From contig DGXZ01000057.1 in the NCBI GenBank assembly GCA_002396485.1, positions 1,678-65,677 on the forward strand: a stretch of DNA of 64,000 nucleotides, written 5' to 3'. A program made the translations under genes and the position numbers. Of this stretch, positions 53,386-62,230 are shown piece after piece; position 1 is the stretch's first letter, and each line of letters starts with the position of its first letter. The DNA is from Spartobacteria bacterium UBA5019. Its GTDB lineage: Bacteria; Verrucomicrobiota; Verrucomicrobiia; Chthoniobacterales; Terrimicrobiaceae. The notes beneath the pieces were generated by a model. That model ran no database searches. It was not told where the DNA came from and was given only the letters and a program-made list of their open reading frames with translations.

Positions 53386-54156
53386 TTAAAGAAACTCAAA
53401 ATCGGCCACCACGGCGTGATGATCCGAAACGTCCGTCTTCTCAACCCGCCGGGAAACTAGGCGCAGCGCGGTATTAAAAAATAAATGATCCGTCACAAAT
53501 GGCATCCGGCGCCAGGTGATTTCCTCGTTTTGAGCCGTGCGGAATCCTGCTTTCTCAAATTGCCCCACGAGGGACTCGTTGGGAGCGCAGTTCATATCCC
53601 CCGCGAGAATAAGCGGTTCACCTCCTGCCGCGCGCAGCCTTGATTCGATAATGGATCGCTGCTCGGGGTGAGCATCACTCGAATCTCCGATCATAAAAAA
53701 GGCCTGAAGATGGGTGTTGAGAATTTTCAATCTGCGCCCCTCCAATATCGTGCAAACCTCAAGCAGAAGCCTCGATGATGTGCGGCGCTTTTTGCCCTCA
53801 AAGACAAACTCCAATTGTGCAGCCGGGAGATCAATCTTATGAAAATCCGTCAACCTCGTTCGCGAGAAAACGGCCAAACCGAGACCAAACGGCAGCTCAG
53901 TGTCATTTTTCAGCGGATAAGAAAAGACCGAATCATAACCAGTGAGAAGTTTCTTCAAACACATGTAATGAGGCGGCGGCTCGACCTGCATACCCCCATC
54001 ATGGCCACGCTCGACCTCCTGGAGACAAATGATGTCGGCATTCAGGCCTTTTAGAAAAGTCGCAACTGCATCCACATCTAACACTGAGGGAAACGGATCG
54101 TTCTCACTCCAAGGCTGGCCGTTTTGCATATTGAATGTGACGACTCGGAAGGACAT
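53386..54156 (-). CDS. endonuclease/exonuclease/phosphatase-family hydrolase
   Basis: A 256-residue EEP-fold enzyme. Metal and catalytic motifs are FNMQN (Asn), CLQEVE (Glu), THLQAF (His), GDMNCAPNE (Asp and Asn) and SDHHAVVADF (Asp-His). No signal peptide or membrane segment is present, so it acts in the cytoplasm. The family includes DNA-repair nucleases, inositol phosphatases and sphingomyelinases; the relatively long and variable loops do not allow a choice. Confidence 0.85.
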   Translation of the reverse strand: MSFRVVTFNMQNGQPWSENDPFPSVLDVDAVATFLKGLNADIICLQEVERGHDGGMQVEPPPHYMCLKKLLTGYDSVFSYPLKNDTELPFGLGLAVFSRTRLTDFHKIDLPAAQLEFVFEGKKRRTSSRLLLEVCTILEGRRLKILNTHLQAFFMIGDSSDAHPEQRSIIESRLRAAGGEPLILAGDMNCAPNESLVGQFEKAGFRTAQNEEITWRRMPFVTDHLFFNTALRLVSRRVEKTDVSDHHAVVADFEFL

Positions 54157-54238
54157 GAGAGATAATTGAATCAGAACAGACTATTAATCGCAGAGCGCCG
54201 GATTGATGGCAATATTCAGACTTTTGGAGGAGCTTTGA

Positions 54239-55465
54239 TCAGGGTCTTCCCGCCAATTCAAATGGGCGGGATTTTCTAAAGGCCCACATGCCGAGAATAA
54301 AAAAAAACACCAAAGCGAGAAGGGGTTTAAACCAGATACGCGTCAATTTGTAAATGTCTCCATAGCAGTCCGAGCCCAGTCCGATGCACAAAAAGACCAA
54401 AATCCAAACGACAGGAGTCACGGCTTTTTCGCGAAAAAGAATCGCCGCGAAGAGCGCCACATAAGGAGAAAGAATAATGTAAGAGACTGTTTCCGTGCGG
54501 GGGTTGAAGGCCATGAGATAAGTAGCGGAAAGGGCTGTCACCAGAATGGGGGCGACTGTGGCCGGATAGATTTTTTTCACCCTCCAGGCCAACCCGAGCG
54601 TCACAAAAGCGAAGACAGCCCGCACGGGGAACCATTGTTTATCAGGCAGATCGAATCCGAATGTGCGAAACATGGCTGCGATGTCGTCGAAGTTATTGCC
54701 CGGGGGAATGCTGGCAACGGTGACCTGTTGTATGCACATGTGCCATTGATTCAAAACATAATTCGGATCGTAGTGCATGAAGGAGAGACCTGCAAAAACG
54801 AGCATTCCGAGTGGCAATCTCCACCAAAGCGGCCGGTAGAGGGCACCGAGCAGCAAGAGCGGAACGAGCCCAAGGGGCTTGGCTATGACTCCGAAAATCA
54901 GCCAAGCCGCAGCCGGCCACCAGCGTTTTTCCGAAACGGCAAGAGCCGCTAAAATCATCGAAGCCGATAGGAGCATGTTGAATTGACCATTTCTTCCCGC
55001 AGTGAGCGATGCAGGCAAGGCCAAGACGGTCACCAGACAAAACAAACTCGCCACGGTGGTATCGGCTCGGAAGAAGCGGCACATCCGCCAGATCGCCCAG
55101 CCGAAAAGCCCCAGAGAAAACGCGCGGTAAAAAACCTCGCCGAGACGGAGCATCAGGGTCGGAAGGAGTGTTTCACTCAAGGGCTGCTTGTTAAACTTCT
55201 TGAGATCCTTCGGAAATTCCTGCCAGGCAAATGGCGTGTAAATCAGAACCGACTGGGGAAAATAAAGAAAGCCCTTCCCTTCTAGAGAATACATGTTCTC
55301 GGAATTCCACCAACTATAGGCCGCCCGGCTGTAATGGTGCGTGATGTTGCGCTGCGCGGGCTGGAAAAAAGCCAATACCGCTACTATGGCAAAAAAAAGC
55401 AACCAGATCCGCTTGGCATAGGTATCGGACTTCGGACTCCAAAAAAAGGCGTTGAGTTTTTCCAT
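54239..55465 (-). CDS. GT87/DUF2029-like polyprenyl-sugar glycosyltransferase
   Basis: A 408-residue polytopic inner-membrane protein from ATG 55465 (MEKLNAFFWSPKSDTY), with about ten hydrophobic segments. GT-C-type features include a first periplasmic loop (HHYSRAAYSWWNSENMYS) and the membrane-embedded LTAGRNGQFNMLLSASMILAAL, which matches the GQxN block of mannosyltransferases of family 87. The donor would be a polyprenyl-phosphate sugar and the acceptor a lipid or surface glycan. An earlier start at 55504 is possible but adds only polar residues. Confidence 0.75.
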   Translation of the reverse strand: MEKLNAFFWSPKSDTYAKRIWLLFFAIVAVLAFFQPAQRNITHHYSRAAYSWWNSENMYSLEGKGFLYFPQSVLIYTPFAWQEFPKDLKKFNKQPLSETLLPTLMLRLGEVFYRAFSLGLFGWAIWRMCRFFRADTTVASLFCLVTVLALPASLTAGRNGQFNMLLSASMILAALAVSEKRWWPAAAWLIFGVIAKPLGLVPLLLLGALYRPLWWRLPLGMLVFAGLSFMHYDPNYVLNQWHMCIQQVTVASIPPGNNFDDIAAMFRTFGFDLPDKQWFPVRAVFAFVTLGLAWRVKKIYPATVAPILVTALSATYLMAFNPRTETVSYIILSPYVALFAAILFREKAVTPVVWILVFLCIGLGSDCYGDIYKLTRIWFKPLLALVFFFILGMWAFRKSRPFELAGRP

Positions 55466-55539
55466 CTCAGGCCGAGAGGCTCTTACGGGAACATGCAAAT
55501 GCAAAGCCTCAAAATTTTTTAAAAACAGGAGTCGCCGGC

Positions 55540-55580
55540 AAAAGAAAACGCCGCCCGTGTGCGCAGGCGGCGTTCTTTTG
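55540..55580 (-). terminator. Rho-independent terminator of the glutamine synthetase gene
   Basis: A 9-bp perfect GC-rich stem (AACGCCGCC at 55547-55555 with 55566-55574) with a 10-base loop, followed on the minus strand by TTCTTTT. It lies 33 bp after the stop codon. Confidence 0.88.
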
Positions 55581-55606
55581 TTTGATTCGCGGAATCCCTG
55601 AAGCGA

Positions 55607-56626
<1,020 letters not shown>

Positions 56627-56720
56627 TTTTTATTCAGGTGTATTTTTTTGAGCAGTCCAGGCCGTCTGGTGTAGCTTTTTTTTGGTTTTTCCCATTTTCC
56701 CTTGCGGCAGGAATGACTGA

Positions 56721-56737
56721 AGCAATCGGAATGCCAA
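56721..56737 (-). promoter_or_regulatory. sigma-54 (-24/-12) promoter of the GS-II gene
   Basis: On the minus strand the bases read TTGGCATTCCGATTGCT. The invariant GG and GC are exactly 10 bases apart, and TTGGCA and TTGCT both match the RpoN consensus. The start of transcription would be near 56710, leaving a leader of about 85 nt before the ATG at 56626. No enhancer sites were identified. Confidence 0.65.
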
Positions 56738-56784
56738 CATTGCCGTGAAGTTTTGGCGAGTGCGATAAGAAAATAGGCGTTTAC

Positions 56785-58320
56785 TTATGGCATACTGACC
56801 CTGAGCGAGTTAAGACCCATTTCCCGAACCAATCTGGCGTAGGTCTGCGAGGGTCGGTCACCCAGGTGATCCAATTCCAGACGCGCCAAGTCGTGTTGAA
56901 AATCAACCCGGTAAAGCCCAAAGCGGGGCGTGAACGATCCCCACTCGTAGTTGTCGGTGAGCGACCAGTGAAGATACCCCACGAGCGGAACTCCTGCGTC
57001 GAGCATCCGCCGGACCTCGATGAGGTGTGCTTCGAGGTAGCCGCTGCGAGTCATCTTGTCGCGGCGCGGTTCGCCTCCGGACTCATCGATTCGGCTGCGC
57101 AAAGCCATTCCGTTTTCTGCGATGAGAACTGCCATTCCAGGGAATGCCCGGGCGTAATACTCGCAGAAAGCGCTCATGCCCTCTGGCAGGAAGTGCCAGT
57201 CCCACCACTTGCAGGCGAGCACATCGAGCATGTGTGCGGAAATGCTCCAGCTTTTGAACTCGAGGTCGGAAAAATCCGGCGCCCGCAAGGCATGGCTCAC
57301 AAAGGGGTCGTAATAATCGAGGCCGAGGTAATCAAGCGCGCGGGTCCTCGGGGCACGTTCGGCTTCGGTGAAGAAAAATTCGAACGCCTCGGATGTCGCC
57401 GCGCGCGAGGCAAAGTAGTTTGCCAAGCGGTGCAGACCCGCCCCTGCCATGGCCGCAAGGTCGGTGCGGCGCTGGAGCGCGATATGGGTAAAATGCCGCG
57501 AGAGCGCCTCCGCTCTGGAACGAAAAAAATCCGCCGCCTCAGCCGGATTGATGCCGTTTTGCCTGAGACACAGCAGGTCGAGCAGCATGTTCTCGGACCA
57601 ATAGACATCGCTGCAAAATGTATTCATTGAGACCATCGGCCTTGCCCATCCGCGAGATTCATAGAGGTCGTGAATCGCATTGTAGGCCCTCACATGCGCG
57701 GCCAGCATGCGGTTGTAAGCGCGCAGGCCAACGGGAATCCCAGCCTCTGGACCTCCAGGGAAATGACGGTTCAAATAGGTATTCAGAACAAGCATGTTTG
57801 GCTCGTTGAGCGTGACGTACCATTTCACTGGAGGCTGCCCGAAGTGGTCGCACAGCCTGTGGTTCAACCGCTCGATTGTAAATTGCACGAACTTCTGAAA
57901 AGCCTCGGGCGTTCGGTCATCCAGCCATGCATCCACTCCCAGCCAGGCCGGATGGGTGAAATGCTGCAGCGTGACGACGGGCTCCATACCTGCTTCGCGA
58001 CAAGCCGCCACACGGTCGGCATAGGCATCCACCGCAGCCCCGTCGAACGCCGGCGCGGGGCCAGGCGTGTTTGTGAAGGATGGCTGCACACGGGTCCACT
58101 CGATGCTGAGACGAAACGCATTGAGCCCCATGCTACGAGCCAGATCGAAGTCGGTGCGATACCTGTTCCAGAAATCCACCGCGCGTCCGGTACGATCGAC
58201 TCGCCCCGACTGCTCACAAGCTCCCCAGTTGTTGTGCGGCTCGCCAGGCCCGTTGTATCCCCCCTCGCTCTGGTATCCGGAGGTGGCGACTCCGATGAGA
58301 AATGGCGTTGAATTTTCCAT
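56785..58320 (-). CDS. glycoside hydrolase family 1 beta-glucosidase-type enzyme
   Basis: A retaining beta-glycosidase of 511 residues from ATG 58320 (a GTG two codons earlier is less likely). The acid/base Glu173 is in TLNEPN, the nucleophile Glu402 in LIAENG. Other GH1 hallmarks are FLIGVATSGYQSEGG, GLNAFRLSIEWTRVQP, LQHFTHPAW, NTFCSDVYW and LHWSLTDNYEWGSFTPRFGLYRVDF. There is no signal peptide, so it acts on imported oligosaccharides such as cellobiose or laminaribiose. It lies 12 bp from the start of the next upstream gene's stop codon on the same strand, suggesting a two-gene unit with the glycosyltransferase at 58333. Confidence 0.92.
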   Translation of the reverse strand: MENSTPFLIGVATSGYQSEGGYNGPGEPHNNWGACEQSGRVDRTGRAVDFWNRYRTDFDLARSMGLNAFRLSIEWTRVQPSFTNTPGPAPAFDGAAVDAYADRVAACREAGMEPVVTLQHFTHPAWLGVDAWLDDRTPEAFQKFVQFTIERLNHRLCDHFGQPPVKWYVTLNEPNMLVLNTYLNRHFPGGPEAGIPVGLRAYNRMLAAHVRAYNAIHDLYESRGWARPMVSMNTFCSDVYWSENMLLDLLCLRQNGINPAEAADFFRSRAEALSRHFTHIALQRRTDLAAMAGAGLHRLANYFASRAATSEAFEFFFTEAERAPRTRALDYLGLDYYDPFVSHALRAPDFSDLEFKSWSISAHMLDVLACKWWDWHFLPEGMSAFCEYYARAFPGMAVLIAENGMALRSRIDESGGEPRRDKMTRSGYLEAHLIEVRRMLDAGVPLVGYLHWSLTDNYEWGSFTPRFGLYRVDFQHDLARLELDHLGDRPSQTYARLVREMGLNSLRVSMP

Positions 58321-58332
58321 AAACACACTCTC

Positions 58333-59517
58333 CTATCCTGCTGCGGCAATGCGTTTCCGCAGGGCCTTCTCGCGAAGTTTGGAAATGATTACCGGACGCC
58401 TGTCCGGCTCCTCCAGAACAATGCGGGCGATTTCCGAGGCCGCGTTGGGTCGGCCAAGATTTCGCGCGTTTCGCGACATTTGCCTGAGTCTCTCCGGATC
58501 GTCCAACAATCGGCGCAGCTTGTGCGCAACGAGTGTGACCTCTGTGCATTTCACGGCAGCTCCCGCTTCGAGAAGAACATCGGCATTGCGCTCCTCTTGG
58601 CCTCCAATCGGATCCAGAATCATCATCGGCAACCCGCAGGCCACCGCCTCGGCCGTCGTCATGCCGCCGGGCTTGCTAAGCAAAATCGTGGCGATGGACA
58701 TAAAATCCGGCATATCTTTCGTGTAGCCAAGGACCCGGAAATCCGCCGGACGATCCTTAAGCAACTCGACAATCTCGTTCTGCATTTCCTCGTTTTGACC
58801 GCAGACAATAATGGCCTGAAAATCGCGCTCCAGTTGGAGCAACTGCCTCACGACAGCCGTAGCCGGACTCATCCCCAGCGCCCCACCGGCTACAAGGATG
58901 GTCGGCCTTCCTGACTGCAAACCATACCGCTCCAGTACGGCATTGACATCAACAGGCGCTCCAAACTCCGGCTCCACGGGAATGCCGGTCACCTCGATGC
59001 GGTCGGCAGGCAGACCCAGCGCCTCCATGTGGATTTTATCGTCCTCCTGCGCCACAAAATACCAGTTGAAAGCTCTCGTAATCCAGAAGGCATGAAAATG
59101 GAAATCCGTGATCACCACACCTAGGCGCGCCTCAAGTTTTCCGTTCGCGATCAGCCAGGAAATCACCCCAGCCGGCATGAAATGCGTGCAGAGGATGACA
59201 TCCGGCTTGAATTCACGCACCAGATTGATGAGCGGCAAAGCCTGGGGCAGATCGATCAGCAAGCGCCCCTTGTCGGCCACCCACGGGTCGTCGCTCGTCT
59301 CATACCACCAACCCAGAAACTCCGGCAGCATGGCGGAGAGTTTTTTATAGAGCGTGGAATAGAACTGCTTGTGAAGGACATTCGTGTGGTCGAGCGAGTC
59401 ATCCGAGAGGACCTCGTCCACATCGCTCCTGCTCCGCATGGCGCGTGCAAGGGCATCGGCCGCCTTCACATGCCCGGAACCCACGGAGGCGGATAAAATC
59501 AAGACGCGCTTTCCCAT
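58333..59517 (-). CDS. MGDG synthase / UgtP-like diacylglycerol glycosyltransferase
   Basis: A 394-residue GT-B enzyme of family GT28 starting MGKRVLILSASVGSGHVKAADALARAM, the N-terminal signature of monogalactosyl- and processive glucosyl-diacylglycerol synthases. ITDFHFHAFWI and the C-terminal LSKPGGMTTAEAVACGLPMMILDPIGGQEERNADVLLEAGAA (nucleotide-sugar site) support this. It would transfer glucose or galactose from a UDP-sugar to diacylglycerol, forming membrane glycolipids. ATG 59517 fits the family; the longer frame upstream is not conserved-looking. It precedes the GH1 gene by 12 bp on the same strand. Confidence 0.87.
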   Translation of the reverse strand: MGKRVLILSASVGSGHVKAADALARAMRSRSDVDEVLSDDSLDHTNVLHKQFYSTLYKKLSAMLPEFLGWWYETSDDPWVADKGRLLIDLPQALPLINLVREFKPDVILCTHFMPAGVISWLIANGKLEARLGVVITDFHFHAFWITRAFNWYFVAQEDDKIHMEALGLPADRIEVTGIPVEPEFGAPVDVNAVLERYGLQSGRPTILVAGGALGMSPATAVVRQLLQLERDFQAIIVCGQNEEMQNEIVELLKDRPADFRVLGYTKDMPDFMSIATILLSKPGGMTTAEAVACGLPMMILDPIGGQEERNADVLLEAGAAVKCTEVTLVAHKLRRLLDDPERLRQMSRNARNLGRPNAASEIARIVLEEPDRRPVIISKLREKALRKRIAAAG

Positions 59518-59568
59518 AGTCCTGCAACCTGACCGAATTCCCGCCGTCTGCCAAGCCGGAGTCTTGCG

Positions 59569-60627
59569 TTGACTCTCCCGGATTTCCGGAGAAGCTTCCG
59601 CGCAGTGGGAGTTTTTCAGAAACAACGCCAAAGCAGAAACCGCCGGATTGGTGGATTAGTTGATTTTATCGATCAACTTTTTAAAACCTGCCTTGTTCTG
59701 CTCGTTGCCGCCCCGTTTGCCATAGCGCACGCCGAGCAGGTTGTTCGCGTCGGATTTTTTCCAAATATCACTCACGCTCAGGCACTCGTGGCCTCAAGCA
59801 TGTCGCGTGAAGGTAAAGGCTGGTTTGAATCCCGCCTCGGGGAACCCGTCAAGTTGGAGTGGTCGATTTACAATGCCGGCCCTTCAGCGATGGAAGCTTT
59901 CTTTACCAAAGCAATCGACATGACTTATGTCGGGCCTAGCCCTGTGGTGAACGCCCATGCTCGCGCCAACGGCAAGGAGGTTCGGGTCATGGCAGGATCC
60001 ATGCGTGGCGGTGAAGCGCTCGTGGTGCGAGGCGGTGAAATCACTTCGGTGGACGCCCTCAAAGGAAAAACCATTGCGACGCCGCAACTCGGAAACACCC
60101 AGGATGTGGAATGCCGGGCTTGGCTGCTCAAGCAGGGAATCAAAGTCACGCTCGTCGGCGGAGATGCCCGCGTCATACCCACAGCCAACCCTGACATGCT
60201 CCAGCTTTTCACGCAAAAAAAACTCGATGCCGCATGGACGGTGGAACCTTGGGTGACCCGTCTGATCAACGAAGCGGATGGCCGGATTTTCCACTCCGAT
60301 CCCAAGGCCCTTACGACCGTGCTTGCCGGCCGCGTTGGCTTTCTGGAGGAACGCCCCGCGCTCGCTGCGAAATTTGCAGAAGCCCATCAGAGCCTCACTG
60401 AATGGATTCGCGAAAACCCCGAAGAGGCCCGCCGCCGCGTGCGCGACGAACTCAGCGCCATAACCCGCCGTGAGATTTCCCAAAAACTTGTCGATGAGGC
60501 CTGGACCCGCCTTGATCCGAACACAGCGATCTCGGTCGAGCCATTTGAAGCATTTCTCCAGCATGCGCGCGAAGTCGGCTTCCTGCGCGCCCGCGTGGAT
60601 CTGAAAAACCTTCTCTGGCAGCCATAA
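59569..60627 (+). CDS. sulfonate/nitrate-type ABC transporter substrate-binding protein
   Basis: Periplasmic binding protein of the SsuA/TauA/NrtA class. The mature part starts after AHA with EQVVRVGFFPNITHAQALVASSMSREGKGWFESRLGEPVKLEWSIYNAGPSAMEAFFTKAIDMTYVGPSPVVNAHARANG, where GPSAMEA and YVGPSP are typical ligand-loop motifs. A hydrophobic signal segment (FKTCLVLLVAAPFAIAHA) is clear. The N-terminus is not: no ATG is in frame, and the candidates are TTG 59569 and GTG 59605, both giving an unusually long basic leader. The two following genes complete the transporter. Sulfonate, taurine, nitrate or a thiamine precursor are possible ligands. Confidence 0.83.
   Translation: MTLPDFRRSFRAVGVFQKQRQSRNRRIGGLVDFIDQLFKTCLVLLVAAPFAIAHAEQVVRVGFFPNITHAQALVASSMSREGKGWFESRLGEPVKLEWSIYNAGPSAMEAFFTKAIDMTYVGPSPVVNAHARANGKEVRVMAGSMRGGEALVVRGGEITSVDALKGKTIATPQLGNTQDVECRAWLLKQGIKVTLVGGDARVIPTANPDMLQLFTQKKLDAAWTVEPWVTRLINEADGRIFHSDPKALTTVLAGRVGFLEERPALAAKFAEAHQSLTEWIRENPEEARRRVRDELSAITRREISQKLVDEAWTRLDPNTAISVEPFEAFLQHAREVGFLRARVDLKNLLWQP
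59658..59683 (+). promoter_or_regulatory. 7-bp inverted repeat followed by T tract
   Basis: AGTTGAT (59658-59664) and ATCAACT (59672-59678) flank a 7-base spacer and are followed by TTTTTA-like sequence. It falls inside the doubtful N-terminal codons of the binding-protein gene. It may be an operator or an attenuator-like hairpin, or may mean that coding starts later. Confidence 0.35.
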
Positions 60628-60640
60628 AAAACCCATCACG

Positions 60641-61453
60641 ATGAGCCTCGAAAACGAACTCGCCAATACAGCCCCCGAGCGCATCGAGGCCAATAATGTC
60701 TCGAAGTCTTTCACCACCGAGCGCGGCAAGGTCCTAGCTCTCGACAATGTGAGCGTGAAAGTCGGCGAGGGGGAATTCCTCTGCCTCGTCGGCCCCAGCG
60801 GCTGCGGCAAGTCCACGCTCCTGAACCTCATCGCCGGCCTCGACCAACCGGACAGCGGACAGATTTTGGCGAACGGCGAAAACATCACCAGCCCCGGACG
60901 CGACCGCATGGTCATGTTCCAAGAGCATGCGCTTTTCCCTTGGCTGGATGTCAGAGGCAATGTCCTCTTCGGACTCCGACTCAAGCCGGGACTGAATTCC
61001 AAGGAACGCCAGGAGGTCGCCAAATACTACCTCCACCTCGTCGGATTGGAAAAATTCGAACGCGCCAATATCCATGAACTCTCGGGCGGCATGAAGCAGC
61101 GCGTCGCCCTCGCTAGAGCCCTTGCGCCCAACCCCCGCGTGCTGCTCATGGACGAACCCTTTGCCGCGTTGGACGCCCTCACCCGCGAACACCTCTACGG
61201 CGACATCCAGCGCATCTGGGAAGCCCGCCGCAAGACCATTATTTTCGTGACGCACAATGTCCGCGAAGCCGCCTGCCTCGGCGACCGCGTGCTTCTTTTC
61301 TCTCCCAACCCCGGCCGTATCCGCGCCGAATTCCGCATCGACCTTCCCCGCCCCCGCGACATCAACAGCGTGGAACTCGCCCGCTACTCGACAGAAATCA
61401 CCACCGCTCTCAAAGGTTTCACCGCCGGAGAGGGCCAGGAGGTATCCGAATGA
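60641..61453 (+). CDS. sulfonate/nitrate-type ABC transporter ATPase
   Basis: A 270-residue ATPase of the SsuB/TauB/NrtD class. Visible are Walker A GPSGCGKST, the Q-loop MVMFQEHALFPWLDVRGNVLFG (the LFPWL pattern is typical of this class), signature LSGGMKQRVALARALAPNPRVLLMDEPFAALDALTR with Walker B, and the H-loop IIFVTHNVREAACLGDRV. It starts 13 bp after the binding-protein gene and its stop overlaps the permease start by 4 bp (ATGA). Confidence 0.93.
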   Translation: MSLENELANTAPERIEANNVSKSFTTERGKVLALDNVSVKVGEGEFLCLVGPSGCGKSTLLNLIAGLDQPDSGQILANGENITSPGRDRMVMFQEHALFPWLDVRGNVLFGLRLKPGLNSKERQEVAKYYLHLVGLEKFERANIHELSGGMKQRVALARALAPNPRVLLMDEPFAALDALTREHLYGDIQRIWEARRKTIIFVTHNVREAACLGDRVLLFSPNPGRIRAEFRIDLPRPRDINSVELARYSTEITTALKGFTAGEGQEVSE

Positions 61454-62220
61454 TCCACCGCATCTCCACACTCGCCTTTTTCCTCATCCTTCTCGCTTCG
61501 TGGGAAGCCGCATCCCGCTCGGGCTTGTGGTCTCCTGTGCTGCTCCCCTCTCCGCTCAATGTGCTGGAATACATGTGGCAGGCTACATGGGATGGCACAC
61601 TCTGGACGGCGACTCTTGTCACCATGCAACGCCTCCTCTTGGGCTATGGTATCGGCCTGCTTTTCGGAGTTCCGCTAGGCCTCCTCACCTCCCGCTTCCG
61701 CATTCTGCAAGACACCCTCGGTCTGCTGGCTCTTGGCATTCAGACCTTGCCAAGCGTTTGCTGGGTGCCACTCGCCCTTCTGTGGTTTGGACAGACCGAG
61801 GCCGCCATGCTTTTTGTGGTGGTCATGGGAACCCTCTGGTCGGTGCTCATTGCCACGAGTGATGGCGTGCGCTCGATGCCTCCGATCTATCTGCGTGCCG
61901 CCCGCACCATGGGCTCCAAGGGCCTCCACACGTGGTTCAATGTCATCCTGCCCGCCTCGCTTCCCTACCTCATCGGCGGCATGAAGCAGGGCTGGGCCTT
62001 TGCCTGGCGCTCGCTGATGGCGGCGGAGATTTTTGTAACCATCCTCACCGGCTTCGGCCTCGGACAACTCCTGCAATACGGCCGCGAACTCTTGGCGATG
62101 GATCAAGTCGTGGCTGTCATGGTCATAATTATAGCCATAGGACTGCTTGCGGATCGTATTCTCTTTTCGCCATGGGAACGATTCTTCCACAAACGCTGGG
62201 GCACGGGCTCCGTGAACTGA
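61450..62220 (+). CDS. sulfonate/nitrate-type ABC transporter permease
   Basis: A 256-residue BPD-type permease of the SsuC/TauC class with about six hydrophobic segments. The EAA-like cytoplasmic loop is RAARTMGSKGLHTWFNVILPASLPYLIGGMKQGWAFAWRSLMAAEI, which contacts the ATPase. The N-terminal segment LAFFLILLASWEAASRSGLWSPVLLPSPLNV is characteristic. It is the third gene of the transporter; the next gene starts 10 bp later on the same strand but has an unrelated function. Confidence 0.92.
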   Translation: MIHRISTLAFFLILLASWEAASRSGLWSPVLLPSPLNVLEYMWQATWDGTLWTATLVTMQRLLLGYGIGLLFGVPLGLLTSRFRILQDTLGLLALGIQTLPSVCWVPLALLWFGQTEAAMLFVVVMGTLWSVLIATSDGVRSMPPIYLRAARTMGSKGLHTWFNVILPASLPYLIGGMKQGWAFAWRSLMAAEIFVTILTGFGLGQLLQYGRELLAMDQVVAVMVIIIAIGLLADRILFSPWERFFHKRWGTGSVN

Positions 62221-62230
62221 AGACACTCGC

